From contig CAIKZE010000060.1 of the NCBI GenBank assembly GCA_903831825.1, positions 1-56,164 of the forward strand: DNA of 56,164 nucleotides, read 5' to 3'. The stretch is from an uncultured Lentisphaeria bacterium (lineage in GTDB: Bacteria; Verrucomicrobiota; Lentisphaeria; Victivallales; Victivallaceae). This document shows, piece by piece, positions 1 through 7,904 of the stretch. Positions within the stretch are counted from its first letter, which is position 1. Every line of letters begins with the position of its first letter. Both the position numbers and the translations under genes were made by a program. Under the pieces are notes generated by a model. It was not told the origin of the DNA and ran no database searches. It was given only the letters and a program-made list of their open reading frames with translations.

Positions 1-81
1 TCCAGTAAGCGCTGGGAGCAATTTTGGGCAAAAATAGATGAATCAGGATGCCCGGCACACAGAGAATTCTCTTTTGTCTGA
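1..81 (+). CDS. Possible 3' end of a gene cut by the window edge
   Basis: Frame 1 is open from the first base to a TGA at 79-81 and would give 26 residues ending in REFSFV. The other two forward frames close early in this stretch. The piece is too short to recognise a family. It would end about 60 bases before the 3' end of the minus-strand radical SAM gene, so the two would be convergent. It could equally be chance. Confidence 0.3.
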   Translation, partial: SSKRWEQFWAKIDESGCPAHREFSFV

Positions 82-139
82 GTGAATGAAAAAGTGGCTA
101 CCGCCTCTTTTGTTGGACATTATTTCATCGGCGCACCCA

Positions 140-1543
140 TTATAATGATGTTGTTTTGCGCTTATTTGAAAAAAGAGAGTTTAATTCATTCAGCGCTTTT
201 TGATCATTGCGATTGTGATATAAATAGGAAAAGGTTTCTTTTGAAACAGTCCCTGCAATATTAGCCATTTGATAATACCAATTAGATTCATCGTGATCAA
301 GATAATCATTATAGTAAGGATTGATTTTAGGGATGATTCCTTTTTGTTTAAGCATATAGGCTATTTTTGTTTCTGGGAAGGCTGTTAGTGAGAATACACT
401 GCATTCAAAAGGTCTTTCCAGTTCTATTAACAATTCAATCGTTTTGTCTCTGTCGTTGTCATCCTCAAATTCACTTTGTATTATTATATCAAATATCGGC
501 TTGATTTTGTTTTGCTTTAAAAGCAATGATACTTCAATAAGTTTATTCCGATCAAATTGACGTTGATAAATTTCTTTATTTATTCTTTCGCTTCCCGTCT
601 GTATCCCAATTTGTACCACCACCAATCCAGCATCTTTCAATTCTATGATATTCTTTTGATTAATAAAATTAGGGGTTGATCTTATCATAAACGGAAGTGC
701 TATTTCCTTTTTGTAAACTCTACAGAATTCTTCTGTCCATTCTTTCGTAGTTAAAAAATGATCATCAATAAAGTTAATAAATTTTATAGATTTAATATCG
801 GAGATCGCATATTTTAGTTCTTTTAATACATTTTCTACAGAACGTTTAAGAATATGTCTCCTACCGGCGTATAGTTTATTTAAAAAGGAGTTTATGCAAA
901 ATGAACAACTATAGGGGCATGAACGGGATGTCATTAAAGTATATCCATCTCCGTTGTGTTTTGAATATTTTACATAATCATGATGGCTAAAATTACGAAA
1001 CCCTTCATTATCTGAGACATAGAATTTGGGCCATTTATATCTATTCACGGGTAATAAATCAAGGTTTGTAAGAGGAGTTGATATTGGATTACGTATTATT
1101 TGCCTTTCTTTGTCTTTAAGCCATATTCCGGGAATATTTGAAATATCTTTATTGCTGAATACCTTTTCAATTAAAGATACAAAAGCAGTTTCCCCTTCAC
1201 CTACGCAAATACTGTCCGCATAGTCTAAGCATTCATCCGGGACTGTCGTTGGATGTATTCCTCCCCATATAACATGGCTGTTCGGGACACATTCTTTAAT
1301 ATCCATAGTAAGCCGTTTTGCAAAAAAGAATCCGCCTGTTGTGACTGAAAGGCCAATAATGGAAAACCCTCGTTCTTTTATATAGCTTTGGAATGTTTTC
1401 TGGTTATATTCTTTTTCTCGCGGTAGGAACAATAATTCAATGTCAATATTTTTGTCATAAGCAACAGAAAATAACGTCAAACAACTCAAGTTGCGATGTT
1501 CATCCGGTAATATTGATATTAGAAGAACACTATTTTTAAGCAT
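140..1543 (-). CDS. B12-binding domain radical SAM protein
   Basis: This encodes a radical SAM enzyme with an N-terminal cobalamin-binding-type domain, about 467 residues long. The N-terminal part (about residues 1-130) is Rossmann-like, with the GGIHPT segment near residue 94 and VGEGE near 114 that are typical of the B12-binding subfamily. The radical SAM cluster motif is C209-x3-C213-x2-C216 (CPYSCSFC). The family does methylations, rearrangements and other radical chemistry, and the substrate cannot be told here. I prefer the ATG at 1543 to the upstream ATG at 1558, because the fold begins with the KNSVLLIS strand and a GGAA lies about nine bases before it. The gene is markedly AT-rich compared with most genes in the window and stands alone, which suggests recent acquisition. 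Family confidence is high and the reaction is unknown. Confidence 0.85.
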   Translation of the reverse strand: MLKNSVLLISILPDEHRNLSCLTLFSVAYDKNIDIELLFLPREKEYNQKTFQSYIKERGFSIIGLSVTTGGFFFAKRLTMDIKECVPNSHVIWGGIHPTTVPDECLDYADSICVGEGETAFVSLIEKVFSNKDISNIPGIWLKDKERQIIRNPISTPLTNLDLLPVNRYKWPKFYVSDNEGFRNFSHHDYVKYSKHNGDGYTLMTSRSCPYSCSFCINSFLNKLYAGRRHILKRSVENVLKELKYAISDIKSIKFINFIDDHFLTTKEWTEEFCRVYKKEIALPFMIRSTPNFINQKNIIELKDAGLVVVQIGIQTGSERINKEIYQRQFDRNKLIEVSLLLKQNKIKPIFDIIIQSEFEDDNDRDKTIELLIELERPFECSVFSLTAFPETKIAYMLKQKGIIPKINPYYNDYLDHDESNWYYQMANIAGTVSKETFSYLYHNRNDQKALNELNSLFSNKRKTTSL

Positions 1544-1558
1544 TAGATATAATTCCAT

Positions 1559-1875
1559 AATTAAGTGGTTAAAGCAAAAAATTAAGAGGCTAATATTTTA
1601 TCATCAACTCAAGTCACTAATTCCTATCATTATCGTTATCAATATAGCTTATGGGACGCAAAAGCTATTGCTTATATACTTTAAAGCGTAAATCATCTCA
1701 ATACAAAGTTGACTGAATAATTGTATTATAATTATTGATGATTGAATTGATTGTAGAAGAGGATATGATGTTCATGTTATAGTATAATTTTCTATTATAT
1801 TGAGGTTTTTTTGAAGCGGAAAAGCGCTATGTGGCGACAGAAATAAATAATGCAATAAAAAGAACTTTTGAGTAT
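1559..1875. other. Intergenic stretch, no gene seen
   Basis: This very AT-rich spacer lies between the 5' end of the radical SAM gene and the terminator of the histone-like gene. It should carry the radical SAM promoter on the minus strand, but I see no box pair with good spacing. Open frames crossing it are antisense shadows. Confidence 0.5.
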
Positions 1876-1908
1876 AAAAAAGAACCCCGGTATTTTACAA
1901 TACCGGGG
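1876..1908 (-). terminator. Intrinsic terminator of the histone H1-like gene
   Basis: A perfect 10-bp stem (1885-1894 with 1899-1908, arm CCCCGGTATT) closes a 4-base loop. Read on the minus strand, the stem is followed by a T-rich run at 1884-1876. It lies 20 bases beyond the stop codon of the gene at 1929-2225. Confidence 0.85.
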
Positions 1909-1928
1909 GATCTCATAAGACAAGTGTC

Positions 1929-2225
1929 TTATTTTTTGGCCTTCGCGGCGGGCTTAGCAACAGCCTTTTTAGCAGCCGGTTTCGCGGCAGCTTTTACGGC
2001 GGGCTTAGCGACAGCCTTTTTTACGACAGCCTTCTTGACGACGGGCTTAGCAGTAGCCTTAACAGCAGGCTTAGCGGCGGCCTTTTTTACGACGGGCTTA
2101 GCGACAGCCTTCTTGACGACGGGCTTGGCGACAGCCTTCTTGACGACGGGTTTTGCAGCGGGTTTCGCAGCGGGTTTGGTAGCCTTGGGAGCACTCTTGG
2201 GAGCCGTTACTTTTTTTGCAACCAT
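1929..2225 (-). CDS. Histone H1-like lysine/alanine/proline-rich DNA-binding protein
   Basis: The product is a 98-residue, strongly basic protein made almost only of Lys, Ala, Val and Pro. After a short start (MVAKKVTAPKSAP) it consists of degenerate pentapeptide repeats of the types AKPVV, KKAVA and AKPAA to the C-terminus. This resembles the tail of eukaryotic histone H1 and the bacterial H1-like proteins such as chlamydial HctB, which bind DNA without sequence specificity and help compact the nucleoid. The repeats are near-identical at DNA level, so the length probably varies between strains. The gene has its own promoter (TTGACA/TATATT), a GAGAGG ribosome-binding site and an intrinsic terminator, so it is a single-gene unit. 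The opposite-strand open frame of 147 codons is a shadow. Function is inferred from composition only. Confidence 0.85.
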   Translation of the reverse strand: MVAKKVTAPKSAPKATKPAAKPAAKPVVKKAVAKPVVKKAVAKPVVKKAAAKPAVKATAKPVVKKAVVKKAVAKPAVKAAAKPAAKKAVAKPAAKAKK

Positions 2226-2257
2226 AACACACCTCTCTAAAGTTGTTGGTTATAATG

Positions 2258-2285
2258 AATATAACAAGTTTTAAATCAATGTCAA
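2258..2285 (-). promoter_or_regulatory. Sigma-70-type promoter of the histone H1-like gene
   Basis: On the minus strand a consensus -35 TTGACA (2285-2280) is followed, after 16 bases, by a -10 TATATT (2263-2258). The start codon is about 30 bases further on, with GAGAGG as ribosome-binding site. The near-consensus boxes suggest strong expression, as expected for an abundant nucleoid protein. Confidence 0.7.
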
Positions 2286-2713
2286 ATAAAAATATTAAAT
2301 CATTAAAAAAATATGAAAAGATTCTTTAGCGCGGCGCGATTTCAGCTCAAAAAGCAGACTTTATTTTTTGCCTCAAAAGACAAGAAAATGATAGCGAGAA
2401 TTATTTTGATAAGAAAAATGAGAAATTTTACAATATTTGATATGCATTCTACGACAGAAAAAAAATAACGATGATTGCAATGCTATTCATATCACATATT
2501 TCAGTTTTCAAAACCGCGAAAATTTGATGTTTTTTTGTCAGTAAATTATCGTGAAAAAATGAATGTAAAAAGATGTTTTTTAAGCTCAAAAAACATAGTT
2601 ATGACGATACCTTTATGCTGCATAAATCTCCTGAGCCAATGAGTGCTTGCAAACCACTAACTGCGATATGAGCAATACGGCAACGGATCACGGTCCGATT
2701 GATTAAAATGCGT
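2286..2713. other. AT-rich intergenic stretch, no gene seen
   Basis: No open frame with a credible start or ribosome-binding site occurs here, and no tRNA or known RNA is apparent. The sequence is rich in A and T runs. It separates the histone-like gene from the long palindromic element. Confidence 0.5.
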
Positions 2714-2880
2714 TTAGGAGTTGTTCAAAAATAAAGTTTACAAGTTTTGCGAAATATCCCGATGTGATTTTGTGAATTGCCGGAGAGGCGCATACCTGAA
2801 GGTATGTAACGAACCGGCAAACACAAAAGCATTCGGGAGAATCGCGAAGATGTAAGGGTTATTTTTGAACGGCTCCTTAA
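2714..2880. repeat. 167-bp imperfect palindrome (MITE-like element)
   Basis: The two halves are imperfect inverted copies. The outer arms are TTAGGAGTTGTTCAAAAATAA at the left and its counterpart TTATTTTTGAACGGCTCCT at the right. The middle carries TTTTGTGAATTGCCGG facing CCGGCAAACACAAAA, and the centre is the short palindrome CATACCTGAAGGTATG at 2791-2806. It ends directly at the stop codon of the URO-D-type gene, so it could also act as a terminator. There is no internal open frame. The form fits a non-autonomous miniature element or a large structured RNA, and no second copy is seen in this window. Confidence 0.65.
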
Positions 2881-4023
2881 TCAGAAATGCTCAATCTCTT
2901 CAATCATTATTTCATAATTTTTCATTGCGGCCGAAGACAATTTTCTGCCATAAGGACAAGCAGACGGCATTAATACGAATCCCCGGCCCTCGCCGCGCGT
3001 ACCTTCGTCCAGTGCGGTCTTAACTTTTTCGCGGAACAATTCCGGTTTCAGGTTTTCAATATCTGAAGCTTCCAGATTGCCGAAAAGCACCAGTTGCTTT
3101 CCGTATTTTTCTCTGACATATGAGAGTTTTACATCACCCTGCGGCGGGGGTTCCACGGGGTCGAGTCCCGTGCAGCCGGTGGCGACAATATCATCGAGAA
3201 TTGCCTTCAAATTCCCATGACTGTGGATCCTGGGATATCCGCCGGATTTATTCACGATTTCAGCCATGGTTTTATCGTAATTATAAACATATTCATGAAA
3301 CAGCGACGGCGGCAGATAAGGAACCGAGGCAAATTCCGGCCCGATAATTCTCCAGCAGCGGCCTGGCAATGCGGTTGTAAGCTGTTCCGTCAGCCAGAAG
3401 GTATATCTGGCGGCTTTGTCAAGCGCGGCGCGGAAAATTTCCTTTTCAGTCATGGCGAATATCGTGTAATCTTCCATGGTCATGTTATACGCGACAATAC
3501 AGAGCGGATCGGCCAGGTCCAGCATCGGGCATCCGGTATTGGCCAGATCTTTTTCCATCTGCACTATTTTTGAGATATCCGCGGCGCCTTGAAATTCGTT
3601 GTCCGGAATCGCGGTCCATGCCTTTAAATCGTCCAGATCTTTGATCAGATGTTCCACACACCAACTGGTATTGACATCCTTCTCTCTTATGTCATGGCTT
3701 GTCAGGGTTCTCTTTCCGGCTTTTATTGTTGTATATGTATGCCTGCTGTTGTCTATTTCTTTCATTCTGATTGACTGGACGCAGGGAGGATAAATTCCAA
3801 CTCTTTCACCGTTTGCAATGACAGAAACGCTTGTCCGGACCATGCGGTCGGTTTTTTCTCGGGCCAGATCAATCAGCGGTTTCCAACTGGGATCGCTGTA
3901 AATGTTGTATTCGTCCGGTTCCCCCAAGTTTTCGGAGTAGCCGTTTATCTCATAAAAGTTAACTGCCGGACGGTCTACGGTTTTGCCCTGAAAAGTATTG
4001 TACAAACGTTCTTTTCGGTTCAT
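2881..4023 (-). CDS. URO-D-family protein (MtaA/CmuA-like methyltransferase)
   Basis: A 380-residue protein of the uroporphyrinogen decarboxylase superfamily. The start MNRKERLYNTF is characteristic of the branch that includes corrinoid:coenzyme M methyltransferases (MtaA, CmuA) rather than haem-pathway HemE. Near the C-terminus are the family's substrate/metal region HSHGN, the GCTGLDPVEPP segment, LFGNLE and SACPYG. The position usually held by Cys in the MtaA zinc motif (HxCGN) is His here, so the metal site differs. I chose the ATG at 4023 because AAGGAAATATC precedes it; an upstream in-frame ATG at 4053 lacks such a site. It is divergent from an AraC regulator, which suggests an inducible metabolic role. 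The methyl donor is unknown. Confidence 0.75.
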   Translation of the reverse strand: MNRKERLYNTFQGKTVDRPAVNFYEINGYSENLGEPDEYNIYSDPSWKPLIDLAREKTDRMVRTSVSVIANGERVGIYPPCVQSIRMKEIDNSRHTYTTIKAGKRTLTSHDIREKDVNTSWCVEHLIKDLDDLKAWTAIPDNEFQGAADISKIVQMEKDLANTGCPMLDLADPLCIVAYNMTMEDYTIFAMTEKEIFRAALDKAARYTFWLTEQLTTALPGRCWRIIGPEFASVPYLPPSLFHEYVYNYDKTMAEIVNKSGGYPRIHSHGNLKAILDDIVATGCTGLDPVEPPPQGDVKLSYVREKYGKQLVLFGNLEASDIENLKPELFREKVKTALDEGTRGEGRGFVLMPSACPYGRKLSSAAMKNYEIMIEEIEHF

Positions 4024-4118
4024 GATATTTCCTTGATTTGATTTTGTGATCATATAAATTATAGTTCATATTTCTACAAAAGTATTTAGCGGATATACGC
4101 AATAATTTCGCAATTATG

Positions 4119-4130
4119 ATCAAATTTGAT
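4119..4130. promoter_or_regulatory. Perfect 12-bp palindrome between divergent genes, possible operator
   Basis: ATCAAATTTGAT lies in the 174-base divergent spacer between the URO-D-type gene and the AraC regulator. Its central position suits a shared operator. The sequence is simple and AT-rich, so chance is not excluded. Confidence 0.3.
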
Positions 4131-4197
4131 TAGTAATGGATCCTTATTATGTGTATATTTTAATTATTGATTTAGCAATAATCGACAGGGGGATAAT

Positions 4198-5043
4198 ATG
4201 GATTCAATAACTTCATCCAAACTGATTTTCTCTGCCCATTGTCCATTGACGCATATTGGCGGGTTCTGGAAGTTTGAACGCAAGGCAGGCCTCAAAGCCA
4301 CTGCCCGTTCCACCCCCGGTCATCTGATCCATTATGTGATTTCCGGACACTATAATGTGGCTATCGGTCGCCGCAGCTATAATGTTAAGCCCGGCGATAT
4401 TATTTACTATTATGAAGAAGAAGAGGTAGCCACTGATTTTTATAAAGATGCAGTGTTTTACTCCGTGGCTTTTGCCGCTCCGGATTTCGAACCCCTGCCG
4501 TTGGATTTCCGGGTTTTTCCGGCTCCCCGCAAGTGTGACCGGCATTTCCGCAGACTATCGAAAGTGTGTATTGAAAACAATCCGCGGACGGCAGTATACG
4601 CCGCCCATGGGACGCTGCTGAATATTCTTGCCGAGATACAGAAGATCCGTCCGGATTTGAAGCAATCCACCGGCTATGATGCGGAGTGGGCGGAAATAGA
4701 GCATTACATCAGAAGCAAGCATATTTCCCGTCCGTCGCTGGACGAATTATCCGATAAATTCCGGGTCAGCATCTCCTCCCTGATCCGTCTGTGCCGGCGC
4801 GTAAACGGCAAAACCCCGATTCAATACTTCAAAGCGCTGCGAATGGAGGAGGCCCGTTCGCTGCTGTTGTTGTCCGGCATGAATGTTTCGGAAATCGCCG
4901 GATATCTCGAATACGGGCGCATACATGAATTCTCCCGCGAATTTTCCAGACATTTTGGCTACCCTCCATCAGCGTTGTTTAAAAATAAAACGTCCTTTCA
5001 ACCACAGAGACACAGGGGCACTGAGAAGACTTTTAAAGGTTAA
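4198..5043 (+). CDS. AraC-family transcriptional regulator
   Basis: A 281-residue regulator. The N-terminal half is cupin-like (YVISGHYNVAIGRRSYNVKPGD, split here as YVISGHYN and NVKPGDIIYY), the usual effector-binding fold. The C-terminal about 100 residues hold two helix-turn-helix units: SLDELSDKFRVSISSLIRLCRR, then the second with NVSEIAGYLEY and the family signature FSREFSRHFGYPPSAL. GGGGG precedes the ATG at 4198. It is divergent from the URO-D-type gene and is its probable controller. The last 16 or so codons (after KNKTS) fall in an ACCACAGAGACACAGG-type intergenic repeat, so the C-terminal tail is repeat-derived and not part of the family domain. Confidence 0.88.
   Translation: MDSITSSKLIFSAHCPLTHIGGFWKFERKAGLKATARSTPGHLIHYVISGHYNVAIGRRSYNVKPGDIIYYYEEEEVATDFYKDAVFYSVAFAAPDFEPLPLDFRVFPAPRKCDRHFRRLSKVCIENNPRTAVYAAHGTLLNILAEIQKIRPDLKQSTGYDAEWAEIEHYIRSKHISRPSLDELSDKFRVSISSLIRLCRRVNGKTPIQYFKALRMEEARSLLLLSGMNVSEIAGYLEYGRIHEFSREFSRHFGYPPSALFKNKTSFQPQRHRGTEKTFKG
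5001..5028 (-). repeat. Copy of the CTCTGTGTCTCTGTGGTT dispersed repeat
   Basis: An inverted copy of the intergenic repeat also seen at 10.41, 11.18, 18.40 and 18.59 kb. This copy supplies the last codons of the AraC-family gene. Confidence 0.7.
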
Positions 5044-5214
5044 GACTTCATACTTTATGCCTTTGCTCCATTGACAGTTCCTTATTTGCTGCGACTGCGG
5101 TAACCGCAGAGTGTTTGAGCTTCGAGTTGAATAATAATTTGCATTACACGGAAAATGATTTATTTTGATAGTCGGGTCCGGCGCAGAATTAAAGCCGCCG
5201 GAGGGAGGAGCAAT

Positions 5215-6186
5215 ATGGATATTCAGTGTGAACTTTGTCCCAGAGGCTGTCTGGTTAAACCCGGACAGAGCGGAGATTGCCGTATCCGGGTGAATATTGA
5301 CGGGAAACTGCTGGCGGTAACGTATGGATTCCCATGTTCAATGCATGTTGATCCGGTCGAAAAAAAGCCGCTGTTTCATTTCATGCCCGGAACCAAATCG
5401 TTCTCGGTGGCAACAGTCGGCTGCACCATGCACTGCAAGAACTGCCAGAACTGGGAAATTTCGCAGTCGCCGCCCAATATGGTTGACGCCTATCAGGTAT
5501 CTCCCGATCAGATGGTGCAGATGGCCAAACGCTACGAGTGTCCGTCAATTTCATATACTTATACGGACCCGGCGGCATACTATGAATACGCCCTGGACTG
5601 CAGCATCAAAGCACGGGAGGCGGGATTGAAGAATATTCTGGTTACTGCCGGATACATCAACCGCAAACCATTCCGCGAGCTGTGCCGCCATACCGATGCG
5701 GCAACTATTGATGTAAAAGCCATGTCGGATAAATTCTACCGGGATGTTTGCGGCAGCACTTTAGCGCCGGTACTCGATACGGTGGTCAGCGCCAGGGAAA
5801 TGGGTCTGGAACTGGAAGTTTCCAATCTGGTTATCCCGACGCTTAACGATAGCGACGCGATGCTTTCCGCGTTCGTGAAATGGGTGAAAGAAAATATCGG
5901 CAAGGATACGCCGCTGCACTTTCTGAAATTCGTCCCTTATTATCTGATGCGCAATCTGCCGCCGACTTCCGAGGAGACGATGGGCCGCGCCCGCGATATC
6001 GCGAAAGCCGCCGGCATGGAATATGTTTATGTCGGGAATATTCTTAATGAAAAATGGACCTGCACTTTTTGTCCGGGATGCGGCAATGAACTGGTCCGGC
6101 GGCATAGCATGGTAATGATGGAAAATCATCTCAATGACGGCAAATGTCCCATGTGCGGCAAAAAAATTTACGGAGTATGGAAATGA
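5215..6186 (+). CDS. amrS: AmmeMemoRadiSam system radical SAM enzyme
   Basis: A 323-residue radical SAM protein related to pyruvate formate-lyase activases. The cluster motif is C70-x3-C74-x2-C77 (CTMHCKNC). Before it lies a cysteine cluster (C5, C8, C12, C22) and after it a zinc-ribbon-like tail with CTFCPGCG and CPMCGKK, as usual in this subfamily. It is the radical SAM partner of the widespread AmmeMemoRadiSam group, whose reaction is not established. The ATG at 5215 is chosen because GGAGGGAGGAG stands directly upstream; an in-frame ATG at 5155 lacks a site. The stop overlaps the start of the Tat mini-protein (ATGA), so the genes are translationally coupled. The gene symbol follows family naming and is provisional. 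Confidence 0.88.
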   Translation: MDIQCELCPRGCLVKPGQSGDCRIRVNIDGKLLAVTYGFPCSMHVDPVEKKPLFHFMPGTKSFSVATVGCTMHCKNCQNWEISQSPPNMVDAYQVSPDQMVQMAKRYECPSISYTYTDPAAYYEYALDCSIKAREAGLKNILVTAGYINRKPFRELCRHTDAATIDVKAMSDKFYRDVCGSTLAPVLDTVVSAREMGLELEVSNLVIPTLNDSDAMLSAFVKWVKENIGKDTPLHFLKFVPYYLMRNLPPTSEETMGRARDIAKAAGMEYVYVGNILNEKWTCTFCPGCGNELVRRHSMVMMENHLNDGKCPMCGKKIYGVWK

Positions 6187-6371
6187 AAAGACGAGATTTC
6201 ATTAAAATTACCGGATTGCTGTATGCATACGGAATGATCGCAAAATGCGGCGCGTTTGCAACTGTAATGCCCAGGCGTGTAATCGAAGCCGTGAGAGGCA
6301 GATTCTATCCTGGAAAAATAAAAAAACTCGATTTCAAGGCAATCGGAAAACAAGGAGGATGGCTGGGATGA
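6183..6371 (+). CDS. Small twin-arginine-leader protein of the AmmeMemoRadiSam operon
   Basis: A 62-residue protein that starts with a Tat signal motif, MKRRDFIKITG, followed by a hydrophobic stretch (LLYAYGMIAKCGAFA). Only about 35 residues remain after the leader and they are basic (MPRRVIEAVRGRFYPGKIKK). It overlaps its neighbours on both sides by ATGA, which argues strongly that it is a real gene. A Tat leader implies export of a folded or cofactor-bound partner. With so little mature sequence it may be a membrane-anchored escort or a docking peptide. I do not recognise a named family beyond the leader. Confidence 0.75.
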   Translation: MKRRDFIKITGLLYAYGMIAKCGAFATVMPRRVIEAVRGRFYPGKIKKLDFKAIGKQGGWLG

Positions 6372-7903
6372 AAACACGAAATGCGATGTACTGTTTATTG
6401 TTCGTGCTGCTGACGGCAGTTCCGGTCACGGGTTTTGCCGCTGAAAAGCGCATATTCGAATCACCCCTTGCCGGCAACTGGTATCCTGCCGGCCCGGCGG
6501 AACTTTCGACCATGATCAACGACAATCTGGTGCAGGTCAACGAACCGGAATTACAGAATGTGACGGCCTTGATTCAGCCGCATGCCGGCTACCGCTATTC
6601 CGGCAAAGTCGCGGCTTACGGCATTAAGGAAATCGCGGGCAAGGCGATCCGGCGGGTGATTATTTTCGGACCGTCGCATTCGCAGCCGATGAACAATTGT
6701 CTGAGTATTCCGTCGGAAACGCATATCAAGACCGTATTGGGCGAAGTCGAACTGGACCGCGAATTCATAGACAAAATGATGAAATACAGTTTCTGCAAAT
6801 CCATTCCGGAGGCACATGCTTCAGAACACAGCGTGGATATTCAGATCCCCATGCTGCAAATTGCGCTGAAAAACTTCAAAGTAGTGCCGGTTGTCACGGG
6901 GCGGCTTGACGAACAGACTATACAGCAGATTGTTGCCGCGATAACGCCGTTGCTCGATGACAAAACGCTGGTTATTGCCAGCTCTGACTTCACTCATTAC
7001 GGGCCCTCGTTTGATTATGAACCGTTTCCGCTGGACTTCCAGACCGGAGAGCGGCTCAGTAAACTGGATCACGGCGCGATTGAAAAAATCATCGCAATCA
7101 ACGAAAACGGATTCTCGGAATATGTGCGGAAAACCGGAGCGACTATCTGCGGACAGGAGCCCATCCGCGTCCTGCTGTCGCTGCTGCCGGAAGGCAGCAA
7201 AGGGTATCTGCTGAAATATGACACTTCCGGCAGAATGACCGGAAATTATGCGAACTCGGTAAGCTATGCGTCGATCGCTTTTACCGGCAGTTGGAAACCG
7301 GCGCAGGTTCAAGCCGGGACGGCGGACGCCAAACTCCCGGAATTAAAAGACTCCGATAAAAAATCCCTGTTGCAGATTGCCAGGAAAACGGCGGAATATG
7401 CCGTCGCGGGAAAAACCGTGCCGGATCCTGATGAACTCGGCATCAATATTTCCTCGGCAATGAAACAGAAAATGGGCGTGTTTGTCACGTTGCACAAACA
7501 GGGCCAGTTGCGGGGTTGCATCGGTGAAATTCCACCGCGCCGTCCGCTGTATCAGGCGGTATCCGCGCAGGCGGTTAATTCGTCGTTGAACGACTGGCGT
7601 TTCAGCCCGGTAAACACCTCGGAACTTAAAGATATTGACATTGAAATATCCGCGCTGACACCTCCGGTAAAAGTCAATTCCTATAAAGATATTATAGTCG
7701 GCAGGGATGGCGTGGTATTGTCGAAAAACGGGCGCTCGGCGGTGTTCCTGCCGCAGGTCGCCCCTGAGCAGGGCTGGAATCTGGCGGAAATGTTGTCGAA
7801 TCTGGCGGAAAAGGCCGGGCTTGATGCTGACGCCTGGAAAAGCGGCGCTGAATTCCAGACCTTCCAGGCTATAGTTTTCGGCGAAAAAGAAAAACATAAA
7901 TAA
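6368..7903 (+). CDS. Memo-AMMECR1 fusion, AmmeMemoRadiSam proteins B and A, exported
   Basis: A 511-residue protein that joins two parts usually encoded separately. Residues 1-24 form a signal peptide (hydrophobic LLFVLLTAVPVTGFAA). Residues about 28-310 are the Memo-like domain, with likely metal-site residues H72 (IQPHAGYRYSG), H104 (FGPSH) and C261 (TICGQEP). Residues about 330-505 are the AMMECR1 domain with the hallmark LRGCIG at 381-386. AGGAGG lies just upstream of the ATG at 6368. Human MEMO1 binds copper or iron, while the bacterial reaction is unknown. Export of both domains while the radical SAM enzyme has no leader is odd and suggests that the modified or matured product is handed outside the cytoplasm. 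Confidence 0.88.
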   Translation: MKTRNAMYCLLFVLLTAVPVTGFAAEKRIFESPLAGNWYPAGPAELSTMINDNLVQVNEPELQNVTALIQPHAGYRYSGKVAAYGIKEIAGKAIRRVIIFGPSHSQPMNNCLSIPSETHIKTVLGEVELDREFIDKMMKYSFCKSIPEAHASEHSVDIQIPMLQIALKNFKVVPVVTGRLDEQTIQQIVAAITPLLDDKTLVIASSDFTHYGPSFDYEPFPLDFQTGERLSKLDHGAIEKIIAINENGFSEYVRKTGATICGQEPIRVLLSLLPEGSKGYLLKYDTSGRMTGNYANSVSYASIAFTGSWKPAQVQAGTADAKLPELKDSDKKSLLQIARKTAEYAVAGKTVPDPDELGINISSAMKQKMGVFVTLHKQGQLRGCIGEIPPRRPLYQAVSAQAVNSSLNDWRFSPVNTSELKDIDIEISALTPPVKVNSYKDIIVGRDGVVLSKNGRSAVFLPQVAPEQGWNLAEMLSNLAEKAGLDADAWKSGAEFQTFQAIVFGEKEKHK

Positions 7904-7904
7904 A

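Noticed and set aside
1831-2274. 147-codon plus-strand open frame with Ala/Gly/Leu/Phe repeats
   Set aside because: It is the reverse complement of the histone H1-like repeats; promoter and terminator both fit the minus strand.
3140-3180. GGTCGAGTCCCGTGC resembling a tRNA T-arm
   Set aside because: It lies inside the URO-D-type coding region and no acceptor or anticodon arms can be built around it.
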